NCBI GenBank assembly: GCA_028877275.1
Contig: JAPPFP010000007.1
Coordinates: 102,440 to 166,439 of the forward strand
Direction of reading: 5' to 3'
Length of the DNA stretch: 64,000 nucleotides
Origin: Acidobacteriota bacterium
Lineage (GTDB): Bacteria; Acidobacteriota; Thermoanaerobaculia; Multivoradales; Multivoraceae
The position numbers were made by a program, and so were the translations under genes. The notes below the pieces were generated by a model. It did no database searches. It had not been told where the DNA came from and was given only the letters and a program-made list of their open reading frames with translations. Within the stretch, counting starts at the first letter, position 1. Every line of letters starts with the position of its first letter. Positions 28,401-35,721 of this stretch are shown here, piece after piece.

Positions 28401-29447
28401 TTGGCTCAGGTCACGATGAAGGAGATGCTGGAGGCCGGGGTGCACTTCGGCCACCAGACGAGACGCTGGAATCCGAAGATGCGGAGTTACATCTTCGGCC
28501 GTCGCAACGGCATCTACATCATCGATCTCCAGCAGACGCTGGAGCGCTTCCGCCAGGCGGCGGACTACGTGGAGCACATGGCTCGCATGGGACGCCGGCT
28601 GCTCTTCGTGGGCACCAAGCGTCAGGCCCAGCAGGCGATCGAGGAGGAGGCGCGCCGCTGCGGCCAGTTCTACGTCACCCATCGTTGGCTTGGCGGAACC
28701 CTGACCAACTTCGTGACCATCCGCGCCTCCGTGGAGCGTCTCCAGGAGACGGAGAAGAAGCTGGCCGACGAGGAGAGTCTGCTGACCAAGAAGGAGATTC
28801 TCCGGCTCGAGCGCGAGCGGGACAAGATGGTCCGCAACCTCGACGGGATTCGCGACATGGAGCGGTTGCCGGACGCGCTGTTCGTCGTCGATCCGCGTCG
28901 TGAGCACATCGCGATCGCGGAGGCGAACAAGCTGAACATTCCTGTCGTGGCCATCGTCGACACGAACTGCGACCCGGAACTGGTGGACCACGTGATTCCG
29001 GGCAACGACGACGCGATCCGGACGATCCGCCTGTTCGCCGGCCGCATCGCCGACTCCTACATCGAGGGGGCGGCGGCCTGGGGCAAGGACGGCAACGGCG
29101 CGGACGCGATCGAGCCGGCGGAGACTGCTGGGGATACCGAGGCGGATGCGGAAGCAGAGGCAGATGCGGCGGTAGAGGCTGCCGCCGAGCCCGAGCCCGA
29201 GGCTGTGTCCGAGCCTGAGCCCGAGCCTGAGGCTGTGTCCGAGCCGGAAGCTGAACCGGACGCGGTCGAGGCTGCGGGCGACGCGGAGGCGGAGTCCGAG
29301 CCGGCGGCGAAAGCGGAAGCCGAGTCCGAGGTCGTGGCGGAAGCCGGGCCCGAGGTCGTGGCGGAAGCCGGGCCCGAGGTCGTGGTGGAAGCCGCCGCCG
29401 ACGCCGAATCCGAGTCCGAGACCGTTAGCGACGCCGAAGCCAACTAA
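28401..29447 (+). CDS. rpsB: 30S ribosomal protein S2 with long acidic C-terminal extension
   Basis: 348 residues, against about 230-260 in most bacteria. The core (residues 1 to about 228) is normal: [51 protein letters not shown]. The remaining ~120 residues are almost entirely Glu, Ala, Asp, Pro and Val, encoded by imperfect tandem repeats. [20 protein letters not shown] is one unit pair, and a second pair carries AEAGPEVV twice. Start is TTG at 28401, matching the conserved AQVTMKEML. Previous linkage rplM-rpsI-rpsB-tsf puts two ribosomal operons together. Confidence 0.95.
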   Translation: MAQVTMKEMLEAGVHFGHQTRRWNPKMRSYIFGRRNGIYIIDLQQTLERFRQAADYVEHMARMGRRLLFVGTKRQAQQAIEEEARRCGQFYVTHRWLGGTLTNFVTIRASVERLQETEKKLADEESLLTKKEILRLERERDKMVRNLDGIRDMERLPDALFVVDPRREHIAIAEANKLNIPVVAIVDTNCDPELVDHVIPGNDDAIRTIRLFAGRIADSYIEGAAAWGKDGNGADAIEPAETAGDTEADAEAEADAAVEAAAEPEPEAVSEPEPEPEAVSEPEAEPDAVEAAGDAEAESEPAAKAEAESEVVAEAGPEVVAEAGPEVVVEAAADAESESETVSDAEAN

Positions 29448-29500
29448 CCGCGGCAGTTTTCATGGAGCTAGCCGCCAAAGCGGATCCGGCCTGGCGGCCG

Positions 29501-29569
29501 GGGTCTTCTTCCCCGGGTCAGAAGACCCGGGGTCACACGCCTCCGGCAGCAGCGGGTCAGAAGACCCGC
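29501..29569. repeat. pair of identical-core hairpins between rpsB and tsf
   Basis: CCCCGGGTC-AGAA-GACCCGGGG (29511-29532) and GCGGGTC-AGAA-GACCCGC (29552-29569) are perfect hairpins sharing the core GGGTCAGAAGACCC. A half copy in the opposite sense (GGGTCTTCT) precedes them at 29501. They occupy most of the 156-bp gap, which otherwise holds only the tsf ribosome-binding site (AGGGAGCAGG). Confidence 0.7.
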
Positions 29570-29603
29570 GCACCGGCGGTCACCGCCTTGTAGGGAGCAG
29601 GAA

Positions 29604-30248
29604 ATGAGTGCGACAGTGACGGCCGGCATGGTCAAGGAGCTCCGGGAGCGGACCGGCGCCGGCATGATGGATTGCAAGAAGGCGCTGGTGGAGACCGGCG
29701 GCGATCTGGAGGCGGCGATCGACGCCCTCAGGAAGAAGGGGCTGGCGTCGGCGGCCAAGAAGGCGGGCCGCGCCACCAGCGACGGCCTGGTCATCTCCTA
29801 CATCCACGGCGGCGGCAAGATCGGTGTGTTGCTGGAGATCAACTGCGAGACGGACTTCGTCGCGCGAACGGACGACTTCCAGCAGTTGGCCCACGACCTC
29901 TCGCTCCATGTGGCTGCGAGCCAGCCGCGGTTCATCGGTCGTGACGAGGTGACGGACGACGTGCTCGAGCGGGAGAAGAGGATTCACCGCGAACAGGCCC
30001 TGGAGTCCGGAAAGCCCGAGCAGATCGTCGAACGGATCGTCGAGGGCCGGATGTCAAAGTTCTTTGCCGAGAACTGCCTGCTCGAGCAGCCCTTTGTCAA
30101 GGACACTGGACGGACGGTCGAGGAGGTGCTGAAGGAGGCGATCGCCAAGCTGGGCGAGAACATGCGTATCTGCCGGTTCGCCAGGTTCCAGCTCGGCGGC
30201 GACTCGACCGTAGCGATGGCCTCCGCGCCGGCCGCCGATCCGTCCTGA
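29604..30248 (+). CDS. tsf: translation elongation factor Ts
   Basis: 214 residues. It exchanges GDP for GTP on EF-Tu. The N-terminal UBA-like domain ([19 protein letters not shown]) and the EF-Tu-contacting TDFVAR motif near residue 94 are present. It is shorter than E. coli EF-Ts (283) because it has a single dimerisation-type core domain, as in Thermus and many phyla. An SD-like GGGAGCAGGAA precedes the ATG. Confidence 0.96.
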   Translation: MSATVTAGMVKELRERTGAGMMDCKKALVETGGDLEAAIDALRKKGLASAAKKAGRATSDGLVISYIHGGGKIGVLLEINCETDFVARTDDFQQLAHDLSLHVAASQPRFIGRDEVTDDVLEREKRIHREQALESGKPEQIVERIVEGRMSKFFAENCLLEQPFVKDTGRTVEEVLKEAIAKLGENMRICRFARFQLGGDSTVAMASAPAADPS

Positions 30249-30255
30249 CGGTTCA

Positions 30256-30969
30256 ATGACCGAGCCGGCCTACCGCCGCATCCTCCTCAAGCTGTCGGGC
30301 GAAGCCCTGATGGGCGACAAGCCCTTCGGTATCGACGAGACGGTGGTTCGCCGGATCGCCGGTCAGATCCGGGACGTGTTCGAACTCGGAGTCGAGATCG
30401 GCATCGTCGTCGGCGGCGGCAACGTGATCCGCGGTCTGGCGGCGAGTCATCGCGGCGTGGAGCGGGCGACCGGCGACTACATGGGCATGCTGGCGACGGT
30501 GATCAACAGCCTGGCGATGCAGGATGCGCTCGAGAAGGCCGGCGTCGCCACGCGAGTACAGACGGCGCTCGAGATGAAGAGCGTCGCCGAGCCGTTCATC
30601 CGTCGCCGCGCGATCCGGCACCTGGAAAAGGGACGGGTCGTCATCTTCGGCGCCGGCACCGGCAATCCGTATCTCACGACCGACACCGCGGCCGCGCTGC
30701 GCGCGAACGAGATCCAGGCCGAGATCCTGCTGAAGGCGACGCAGGTGGACGGCGTCTACAGCGCCGATCCCCGTCGCGATGCGGGAGCGGAGCGCCTGCC
30801 GGAGGTGACCTACCAGGAGGTCCTCGAGCGGAACCTCGGGATCATGGACGCCGCGGCGATCAGCCTTTGCCGGGAGAACGACCTGCCGATCGCCGTGTTC
30901 GACTTAGGGGTTCTCGGCAATATCCGCCGGGTGGTTCTTGGCGAGAAGGTCGGTTCGCTCGTCACCTGA
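30256..30969 (+). CDS. pyrH: uridylate kinase
   Basis: 237 residues of the bacterial hexameric UMP kinase family. [11 protein letters not shown] is the N-terminal phosphate-binding segment, and [25 protein letters not shown] and the [12 protein letters not shown]-terminal motif are intact. It converts UMP to UDP and is usually controlled by GTP and UTP. It starts 7 bp after tsf. Confidence 0.96.
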   Translation: MTEPAYRRILLKLSGEALMGDKPFGIDETVVRRIAGQIRDVFELGVEIGIVVGGGNVIRGLAASHRGVERATGDYMGMLATVINSLAMQDALEKAGVATRVQTALEMKSVAEPFIRRRAIRHLEKGRVVIFGAGTGNPYLTTDTAAALRANEIQAEILLKATQVDGVYSADPRRDAGAERLPEVTYQEVLERNLGIMDAAAISLCRENDLPIAVFDLGVLGNIRRVVLGEKVGSLVT

Positions 30970-31006
30970 CGCCCGTTCTAGAATCCCGCCCGGGGAGGCT
31001 GAGCAG

Positions 31007-31561
31007 ATGCAGGAGCTGTTCTTGGAGATGGAGCTCAAGATGAAGGATGGTGTCGACCACCTTCACGCGGAGCTCAAGACCCTGCGCACCGGCCGCGCCT
31101 CTACCGCCATGCTCGACGGCGTGACGGTGGAGTACTACGGTACGCCGACGCCCCTGAATCAGCTCGCCAGCCTCTCGGTCGCCGACGCCACACTGCTGGT
31201 GGCGCAGCCGTTCGATCCGACGCAGATCGCGGCGATCGAGCGCGCGATCCTGATCGCCGACCTGGGGCTGAACCCGTCGAACGACGGCAGGATCGTCCGC
31301 ATCCCGGTACCCCCGCTCACGGAGGAGCGGCGCCGTGAGATGGTGAAGCGTGCCCACGAGATCGCCGAGCGCTTCCGCAACACGGTTCGAGGCGTCCGTC
31401 GGGAGGGCAATGAACGCCTCAAGCAGATGGAAAAGGCGAAGGAGATCTCCCAGGACGACGAGCACCGCGGGGAAAGCGAGATGCAGAGACTCCACGACCA
31501 CTACATCGCCCAGGTGAACCAGGCGCTGGCGAACAAGGAGAAGGACATCCTCGAGGTCTGA
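31007..31561 (+). CDS. frr: ribosome recycling factor
   Basis: 184 residues, the usual length. It splits post-termination ribosomes with EF-G. Landmark segments are KTLRTGRAS near residue 26, YYGTPTPLNQLA, PFDPTQI, NDGRIVRIPVPPLTEERR and the Arg/Lys-rich helix AKEISQDDE. The ATG at 31007 follows GGGGAGG. The gene order tsf-pyrH-frr is widely conserved. Confidence 0.97.
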   Translation: MQELFLEMELKMKDGVDHLHAELKTLRTGRASTAMLDGVTVEYYGTPTPLNQLASLSVADATLLVAQPFDPTQIAAIERAILIADLGLNPSNDGRIVRIPVPPLTEERRREMVKRAHEIAERFRNTVRGVRREGNERLKQMEKAKEISQDDEHRGESEMQRLHDHYIAQVNQALANKEKDILEV

Positions 31562-31601
31562 GGCCTGGCCCGGCCGTCCTTCTTCTCAACGTGGCCGAAT
31601 C

Positions 31602-32801
31602 GTGACCTGCTGCGCCATCGTCCCGGCCGCGGGCGGCGGCCGGCGGTTCGGCGGCGGGCATCCCAAGCAGTATGTGCCGGTCCTCGGCAGACCGCTGCTG
31701 GCGTGGACCGTCGAGCGACTCCTCGCCGTGGCCGACGTCGACCGTGTCGTCGTCGCGACTCCACCGGGCCGCGCCGGGGAGACCCGGGAGATGCTGCTGC
31801 GCGAGGTGCGCGTTTCGCGCGACGTGGACCTCTCGGCGGTCGAGGGCGGAGGACGCAGACAGGATTCGGTGAGCGCCGCGCTCGCGGCAGCGCCGATCGC
31901 CCCCGCGGACTGGGTGGCGGTGCATGACGGCGCCCGGCCGTGCCTGGCCGCGGCCGACCTGGCGGAGGTGCTGCGAAGCGCAGCTGGAAGCGGCGGCGCG
32001 GGCGCGGTGCTCGGTCGCCCGGTGAGCGACACTCTGAAGACTGCTGAGGGTGGCCGTCTCCGCGAGACGGTCGACCGCTCCGGCCTGTTCCGGGCCGAGA
32101 CGCCGCAGGTCTTTCGGGCCGTGGACCTCCGTGATGCGCTCGACCGCGCGGAGCGGCAGAACCTGCAGGTCAGCGACGAGAGCAGTCTGTTCTCGCCTGG
32201 TTCGGTGGCGGCAGTCGCCGCCTCCCATCCGAATCCGAAACTGACCGATCCCTCGGACCTGCCGGCGATCGAGGCCCTCCTCCGGTGGGAGCGCGAGGCC
32301 TCGCCGGCGCTCGAGACGGCCGTCGGCCATGGCTACGACGTTCACCGGGTGAGCGCCGGACGCCCGTTGATCCTGGGCGGCCAGCGCATACCGTACGAAA
32401 CGGGCCTCGATGGCCACAGCGATGCCGACGTCGTGCTCCACGCGATCGGCGACGCCCTGCTCGGCGCCGCTGGCCTGGGCGATCTGGGAGTCCACTTCCC
32501 GCCGTCCGACGAGGCCTGGCGCGGCGCGGACAGCTCGGAGCTGCTGGGCCGGATCGTCGAGATGGTTCTGGAGCGGGATTTCACCATCCGGAATTGCGAC
32601 GTGACGTTCATCGCCGAGCGCCCGTCGATGGCGCCGTACCGTTCGGCGATCGAAGAGCATGTCGCGGGGCTGCTTCGTATCGGGCCCGAACGGATGAACT
32701 TCAAGGCGACGACTCACGAGGGGCTCGGTCCGCTGGGCAGGGGCGAGGGCATGGCGGCTCATGCGTCCGTGCTGATCGAGCGCGCGCGGGCTGGTGCGTG
32801 A
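31602..32801 (+). CDS. ispDF: bifunctional IspD/IspF: MEP cytidylyltransferase and MEcPP synthase
   Basis: A 399-residue fusion of two enzymes of the non-mevalonate isoprenoid pathway. The IspD half (residues 1 to about 232) has VPAAGGGRRFGGGHPKQY, VHDGARPC and ETPQVF. The IspF half (about 238-399) has GHGYDVHRV near 242, GLDGHSDADVVLHAIGDALLGA, DLGVHFPP and the ATTHEGLG ending. The intermediate enzyme IspE is not in the window. Start is GTG at 31602. The rlmB-like gene overlaps its end by 4 bp (GTGA). Confidence 0.95.
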   Translation: MTCCAIVPAAGGGRRFGGGHPKQYVPVLGRPLLAWTVERLLAVADVDRVVVATPPGRAGETREMLLREVRVSRDVDLSAVEGGGRRQDSVSAALAAAPIAPADWVAVHDGARPCLAAADLAEVLRSAAGSGGAGAVLGRPVSDTLKTAEGGRLRETVDRSGLFRAETPQVFRAVDLRDALDRAERQNLQVSDESSLFSPGSVAAVAASHPNPKLTDPSDLPAIEALLRWEREASPALETAVGHGYDVHRVSAGRPLILGGQRIPYETGLDGHSDADVVLHAIGDALLGAAGLGDLGVHFPPSDEAWRGADSSELLGRIVEMVLERDFTIRNCDVTFIAERPSMAPYRSAIEEHVAGLLRIGPERMNFKATTHEGLGPLGRGEGMAAHASVLIERARAGA

Positions 32802-33568
32802 GCGGACGGTCGAGCGTGCCTGAAGGTCGCGGGGAAGGTCGATGGCGGCTGGGATTCCAGCCGGTGCGGGAGATCCTGCGGAGCCAGCCGCATCGAGTCG
32901 TCGAGGTGCTCGTCTCGCGTTCCGCCGGCGACCGCCGGCGGACGATCGAGGGGCTCTGCGAACGGCATCGCGTGCCGGTCCGGAGCGTCGCGCCCGCCGA
33001 ACTGCGAGTGCGCCTCGTGGAGGCAGGTCAGGATCAGGCGGCGGCACGCGGCTTCGCGGCGAGTCTGGCGGATGCGGAGCGCGGCGGATCGCCGGCGGCC
33101 GCGGTCGATCCCGGCCTCGTCGTGCTCGTCGAGGACGTCCAGGATCCGCGGAACCTGGGCGCCCTTCTCCGTGTCTGCGAGGGCGCCGGGGTCGGCCGGG
33201 TGCTGATCCGCGACCGTGGAGCGGCGCCGCTGTCCCCGGCGGCCGCGGGCGCCGCCGCGGGCGCGGTCGACTGGCTGACGATCGAACGAATCACCAACAG
33301 CGCCCGTGAGATCGAACGTCTCAAGCAGGAGGGCTTCTGGGTCTACGGGGCAGACGCGGCCGGCGAGCCGCCGTGGACCGTGGACCTGAGCGGTCCGGTC
33401 GTCGTCTGCGTCGGCGGAGAGGCACGGGGACTTCGACGTCGCACGAGAGGTCTCTGCGACGGCCTTGTCGGGTTGCCGATGCGTGGCCGCGTCGAATCCC
33501 TCAACCTGTCGACGGCGGCTGCCGCTCTGCTCTACGAGGCAGTGCGGCAGCGTCTTGTCAGCACGTGA
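32798..33568 (+). CDS. 23S rRNA 2'-O-methyltransferase, TrmH/SpoU family (RlmB-like)
   Basis: 256 residues. An N-terminal L30e-like substrate-binding region precedes a SPOUT knot with all three motifs: DVQDPRNLGALLRVCEGAG (motif 1, Arg catalytic), VGGEARGLR (motif 2) and LPMRGRVESLNLSTAAAALLYE (motif 3). Closest family description is RlmB (Gm2251 of 23S rRNA), but tRNA-directed TrmH-type members look alike. GTG start overlaps the ispDF stop. The tRNA promoter's -35 box lies in its last codons. Confidence 0.88.
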   Translation: MSGRSSVPEGRGEGRWRLGFQPVREILRSQPHRVVEVLVSRSAGDRRRTIEGLCERHRVPVRSVAPAELRVRLVEAGQDQAAARGFAASLADAERGGSPAAAVDPGLVVLVEDVQDPRNLGALLRVCEGAGVGRVLIRDRGAAPLSPAAAGAAAGAVDWLTIERITNSAREIERLKQEGFWVYGADAAGEPPWTVDLSGPVVVCVGGEARGLRRRTRGLCDGLVGLPMRGRVESLNLSTAAAALLYEAVRQRLVST

Positions 33569-33583
33569 GGCCTGGCGTAGACT
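33555..33583 (+). promoter_or_regulatory. promoter of the Thr-Tyr-Gly tRNA cluster
   Basis: TTGTCA (33555-33560), 17-bp spacer, TAGACT (33578-33583), about 38 bp upstream of the first tRNA. The tuf-linked tRNA-Thr has the same -10 and spacing (63634-63662), which supports both calls. Confidence 0.7.
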
Positions 33584-33620
33584 CCGGCGTCGCCGTGGCG
33601 CCAAGCGCCTCGTAGCGAGG

Positions 33621-33695
33621 GCCGGCATAGCTCAGTGGTAGAGCAACTGCCTTGTAAGCAGTAGGTCCTCGGTTCGAATCCGGGTGCCGGCTCCA
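33621..33695 (+). tRNA. tRNA-Thr (anticodon TGT)
   Basis: A full cloverleaf with acceptor GCCGGCA/TGCCGGC, D-arm AGCTCAGTGGTAGAGC, anticodon loop CTTGTAA and T-arm with GGTTCGAATCC. The CCA end is encoded. First of three clustered tRNAs. Confidence 0.97.
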
Positions 33696-33709
33696 CGGAG
33701 GAAGTTGCC

Positions 33710-33796
33710 GGAGGTGTGGCCGAGCGGTCAAAGGCAACAGACTGTAAATCTGTCGGGCAACGCCCTACGGTGGTTCGAATCCATCCACCTCCACCA
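33710..33796 (+). tRNA. tRNA-Tyr (anticodon GTA)
   Basis: A class II tRNA with acceptor GGAGGTG/CACCTCC, anticodon loop CTGTAAA and a long variable arm (GGGCAACGCCC core). CCA is encoded. Confidence 0.97.
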
Positions 33797-33817
33797 CTTC
33801 CTCCCCTCGCGGGGCGC

Positions 33818-33892
33818 GCGGGAGTAACTCAGGGGTAGAGTCACAGCCTTCCAAGCTGTTGGTCGCGGGTTCGAATCCCGTCTCCCGCTCCA
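33818..33892 (+). tRNA. tRNA-Gly (anticodon TCC)
   Basis: Acceptor GCGGGAG/CTCCCGC, anticodon loop CTTCCAA, T-loop GGTTCGAATCC and encoded CCA. The last 20 nt before the CA of the CCA end recur as an inverted copy 24 bp downstream. Confidence 0.97.
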
Positions 33893-33915
33893 TGCCCGCG
33901 CGGAGCGCGGGACAG

Positions 33916-33985
33916 GGAGCGGGAGACGGGATTCGGCGATCGCCGCTTGCTTCGCAAGCGTCTCGGCTAGCGAATCCCGTCTCCC
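33916..33985. repeat. inverted and direct partial copies of the tRNA-Gly 3' end
   Basis: 33916-33935 is the exact reverse complement of 33872-33891 (T-arm and acceptor of tRNA-Gly). 33971-33985 repeats 33872-33886 directly. The two copies pair with each other as a 15-bp stem. Between them is a smaller hairpin CGCTTGC-TTC-GCAAGCG (33944-33960). Confidence 0.8.
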
Positions 33986-34011
33986 TCTTGCTGACGCCGC
34001 TTCCAGGCGGT

Positions 34012-34109
34012 CGCCGGCCGTTGGCCGGCGGCGTTTCACACTGGGTGCGCCGGCGTCCCCGCCGGCTGCCGCCGAAGGCGGCCAAGTAGCGCGCCGGCCG
34101 AAGGCCGGC
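34012..34109. repeat. cluster of GC hairpins including the dispersed 31-nt block
   Basis: Hairpins CGCCGGCC-GTT-GGCCGGCG (34012-34030), GCCGCC-GAA-GGCGGC (34068-34082) and GCCGGCC-GAA-GGCCGGC (34093-34109). The 31-nt block 34037-34067 matches 7809-7839 with one mismatch. No protein is encoded in this 224-bp gap. Confidence 0.75.
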
Positions 34110-34116
34110 ACAGCAC

Positions 34117-34587
34117 CTACTCCGCAGCCACCACCGCCGTCGCCTCCACCTCGATCAGCAACGACGGGAACACCAGACCCGTCACCCCAACCCAGGTGGC
34201 GGCTCGTGGCGGGTCGAGTTGCATCACCTTGGCCTGTGCCCGGCCGACGGTCTGCACCTTCTCCGGATCGATGTCCTTGATGAAGACGGTCGTCTTGACG
34301 ATGTCGTCGGCGCTCGCACCGGCCTGCTCGACGCGCTTGACGACGTTGGTGAAGGCGATCTCGGCCTGCTCGGCGAGAGTGGCCGCGGGTGCGTCCGAGC
34401 CGTCGGCTATACCGACCTGGCCCGAGATGCGGATCGTGGTGACGCCGTTGGCGGTCGTCCTGGCGATGTGGGAGAAGCCCTGCTGCGAACCGAGGAATTC
34501 CGTCTTCAATTCTTCTGCCTCCGCGCTACCGGTCGCTAGCAGGAGCAGGCCGAGGGAGAAGGCGATGGGCTGTAGTTGGCTCTTCAT
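34117..34587 (-). CDS. exported RidA/YjgF-family protein
   Basis: 156 residues. The first 24 are a clear signal peptide (hydrophobic core AFSLGLLLLATG, AEA cleavage site), followed by a RidA domain: ISGQVGIADG, TTVFIKDID, the PPRAATWVGV segment with the key Arg, and LIEVEATAVV. Cytoplasmic RidA hydrolyses reactive enamine/imine intermediates. A secreted version must do something else or act on exported metabolites. An AGGAG site precedes the ATG. It is divergent from the ThuA-like gene. Confidence 0.88.
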   Translation of the reverse strand: MKSQLQPIAFSLGLLLLATGSAEAEELKTEFLGSQQGFSHIARTTANGVTTIRISGQVGIADGSDAPAATLAEQAEIAFTNVVKRVEQAGASADDIVKTTVFIKDIDPEKVQTVGRAQAKVMQLDPPRAATWVGVTGLVFPSLLIEVEATAVVAAE

Positions 34588-34692
34588 TTCGGGCTCCTGA
34601 AGTCGTGCCGGGTTTGGTCTGTTGGAAGTAGCGGTCGAGTGTAGGGGTGCGTACGATAGCGCGCTGGTACGCTGCCGCCGGAGGTTCGGCTC

Positions 34693-35721
34693 ATGAAGCG
34701 TGGTCTTTCGGTTCCCAGCCTGGTGGCGCTGTCCGCCTCGGTGATCATGTTCCTGCCTGCGCCCGGACAGGGCAGCGAGGCCCAGTGGGTCACCTACCCG
34801 GGCGGCGACGGACCCGGCGCGAGCCACAAGGTCGTCCTGGTCGCCGGCGACGAGGAGTACCGCTCCGAGGAAGCGATGCCGATGCTCGGCAAGCTGCTGT
34901 CGGTGCGGCATGGGTTCGAATGCGTGGTCCTGTTCTCGATCGATGCCGAGACCGGGGCGATCGATCCCGAGGAGCAGACGAACATCCCGGGGCTCGAAGC
35001 GCTCGACGACGCCGACCTGATGGTGATCGCGACGCGGTTCCGCGAGCTGCCCGACGAGCAGATGAAGCACATCGTCGACTACGTCGAATCGGGACGGCCG
35101 ATCGTGGGCCTGCGGACCGCGACCCATGCCTTCTCCTATCAGCGCAATCCGGACAGTCCGTACGCGCACTGGCACTTCCGCAGCGAGTCCTGGCCGGGCG
35201 GTTTCGGACAGCAGGTGCTGGGCGACACCTGGATCAACCATCACGGCCGTCACGGTCAGGAAAGCACGCGCGGCGTCGTCGCTCCGGGCGCGGCCGACCA
35301 TCCGATTCTCCGTGGCGTCGACGACGTCTGGGGCCCGACCGACGTCTACGGCCTGAGGAATCTCGGCGACGACGCGAACGTCCTTCTGCTCGGCGCCGTG
35401 CTCGCGGGCATGTCGCCCGACGACCCGCCGGTCGAGGGGCCGAAGAACGACCCGATGGTCCCGATCGCCTGGACCCGGTCCTACACCGGAGCCGCCGGCG
35501 AGGCGGCGCGGGTCTTCACGACGACGATGGGCGCTTCCACGGACTTCGAGAGCGAGGGACTTCGCCGCCTGCTCGTGAACGCCGTGTACTGGGGTCTCGG
35601 CATGGAGGACCGGATCCCGGAGCGAAGCGACGCCCGGATCGTGGGCGAGTACGCGCCGACAGACTTCGGTTTCGGCAGTCAGGCCGTGGGCGTCATGCCG
35701 TCGGCCCACGCGCTGCCCTAG
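34693..35721 (+). CDS. exported ThuA-like domain protein
   Basis: 342 residues with an N-terminal signal peptide (LVALSASVIMFLPAPGQGSEA) and a ThuA-like glutamine-amidotransferase-fold domain: VVLVAGDEEYRSEE, VIATRFRELPDEQM, VGLRTATHAF and NAVYWGLGME. ThuA-like proteins are tied to sugar metabolism and are often secreted in Planctomycetota and related groups, but biochemical roles are mostly unproven. The stop overlaps the stop of the convergent LMF gene (CTAG at 35718-35721). Confidence 0.85.
   Translation: MKRGLSVPSLVALSASVIMFLPAPGQGSEAQWVTYPGGDGPGASHKVVLVAGDEEYRSEEAMPMLGKLLSVRHGFECVVLFSIDAETGAIDPEEQTNIPGLEALDDADLMVIATRFRELPDEQMKHIVDYVESGRPIVGLRTATHAFSYQRNPDSPYAHWHFRSESWPGGFGQQVLGDTWINHHGRHGQESTRGVVAPGAADHPILRGVDDVWGPTDVYGLRNLGDDANVLLLGAVLAGMSPDDPPVEGPKNDPMVPIAWTRSYTGAAGEAARVFTTTMGASTDFESEGLRRLLVNAVYWGLGMEDRIPERSDARIVGEYAPTDFGFGSQAVGVMPSAHALP

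Noticed and set aside
29191..29400. tandem repeats possibly resembling a CRISPR array
   Set aside because: The repeats are in frame, contiguous without unique spacers, and encode the acidic S2 tail.
33916..33985. a fourth tRNA or tRNA pseudogene after tRNA-Gly
   Set aside because: Only the T-arm/acceptor half is copied, once inverted; there is no anticodon arm.
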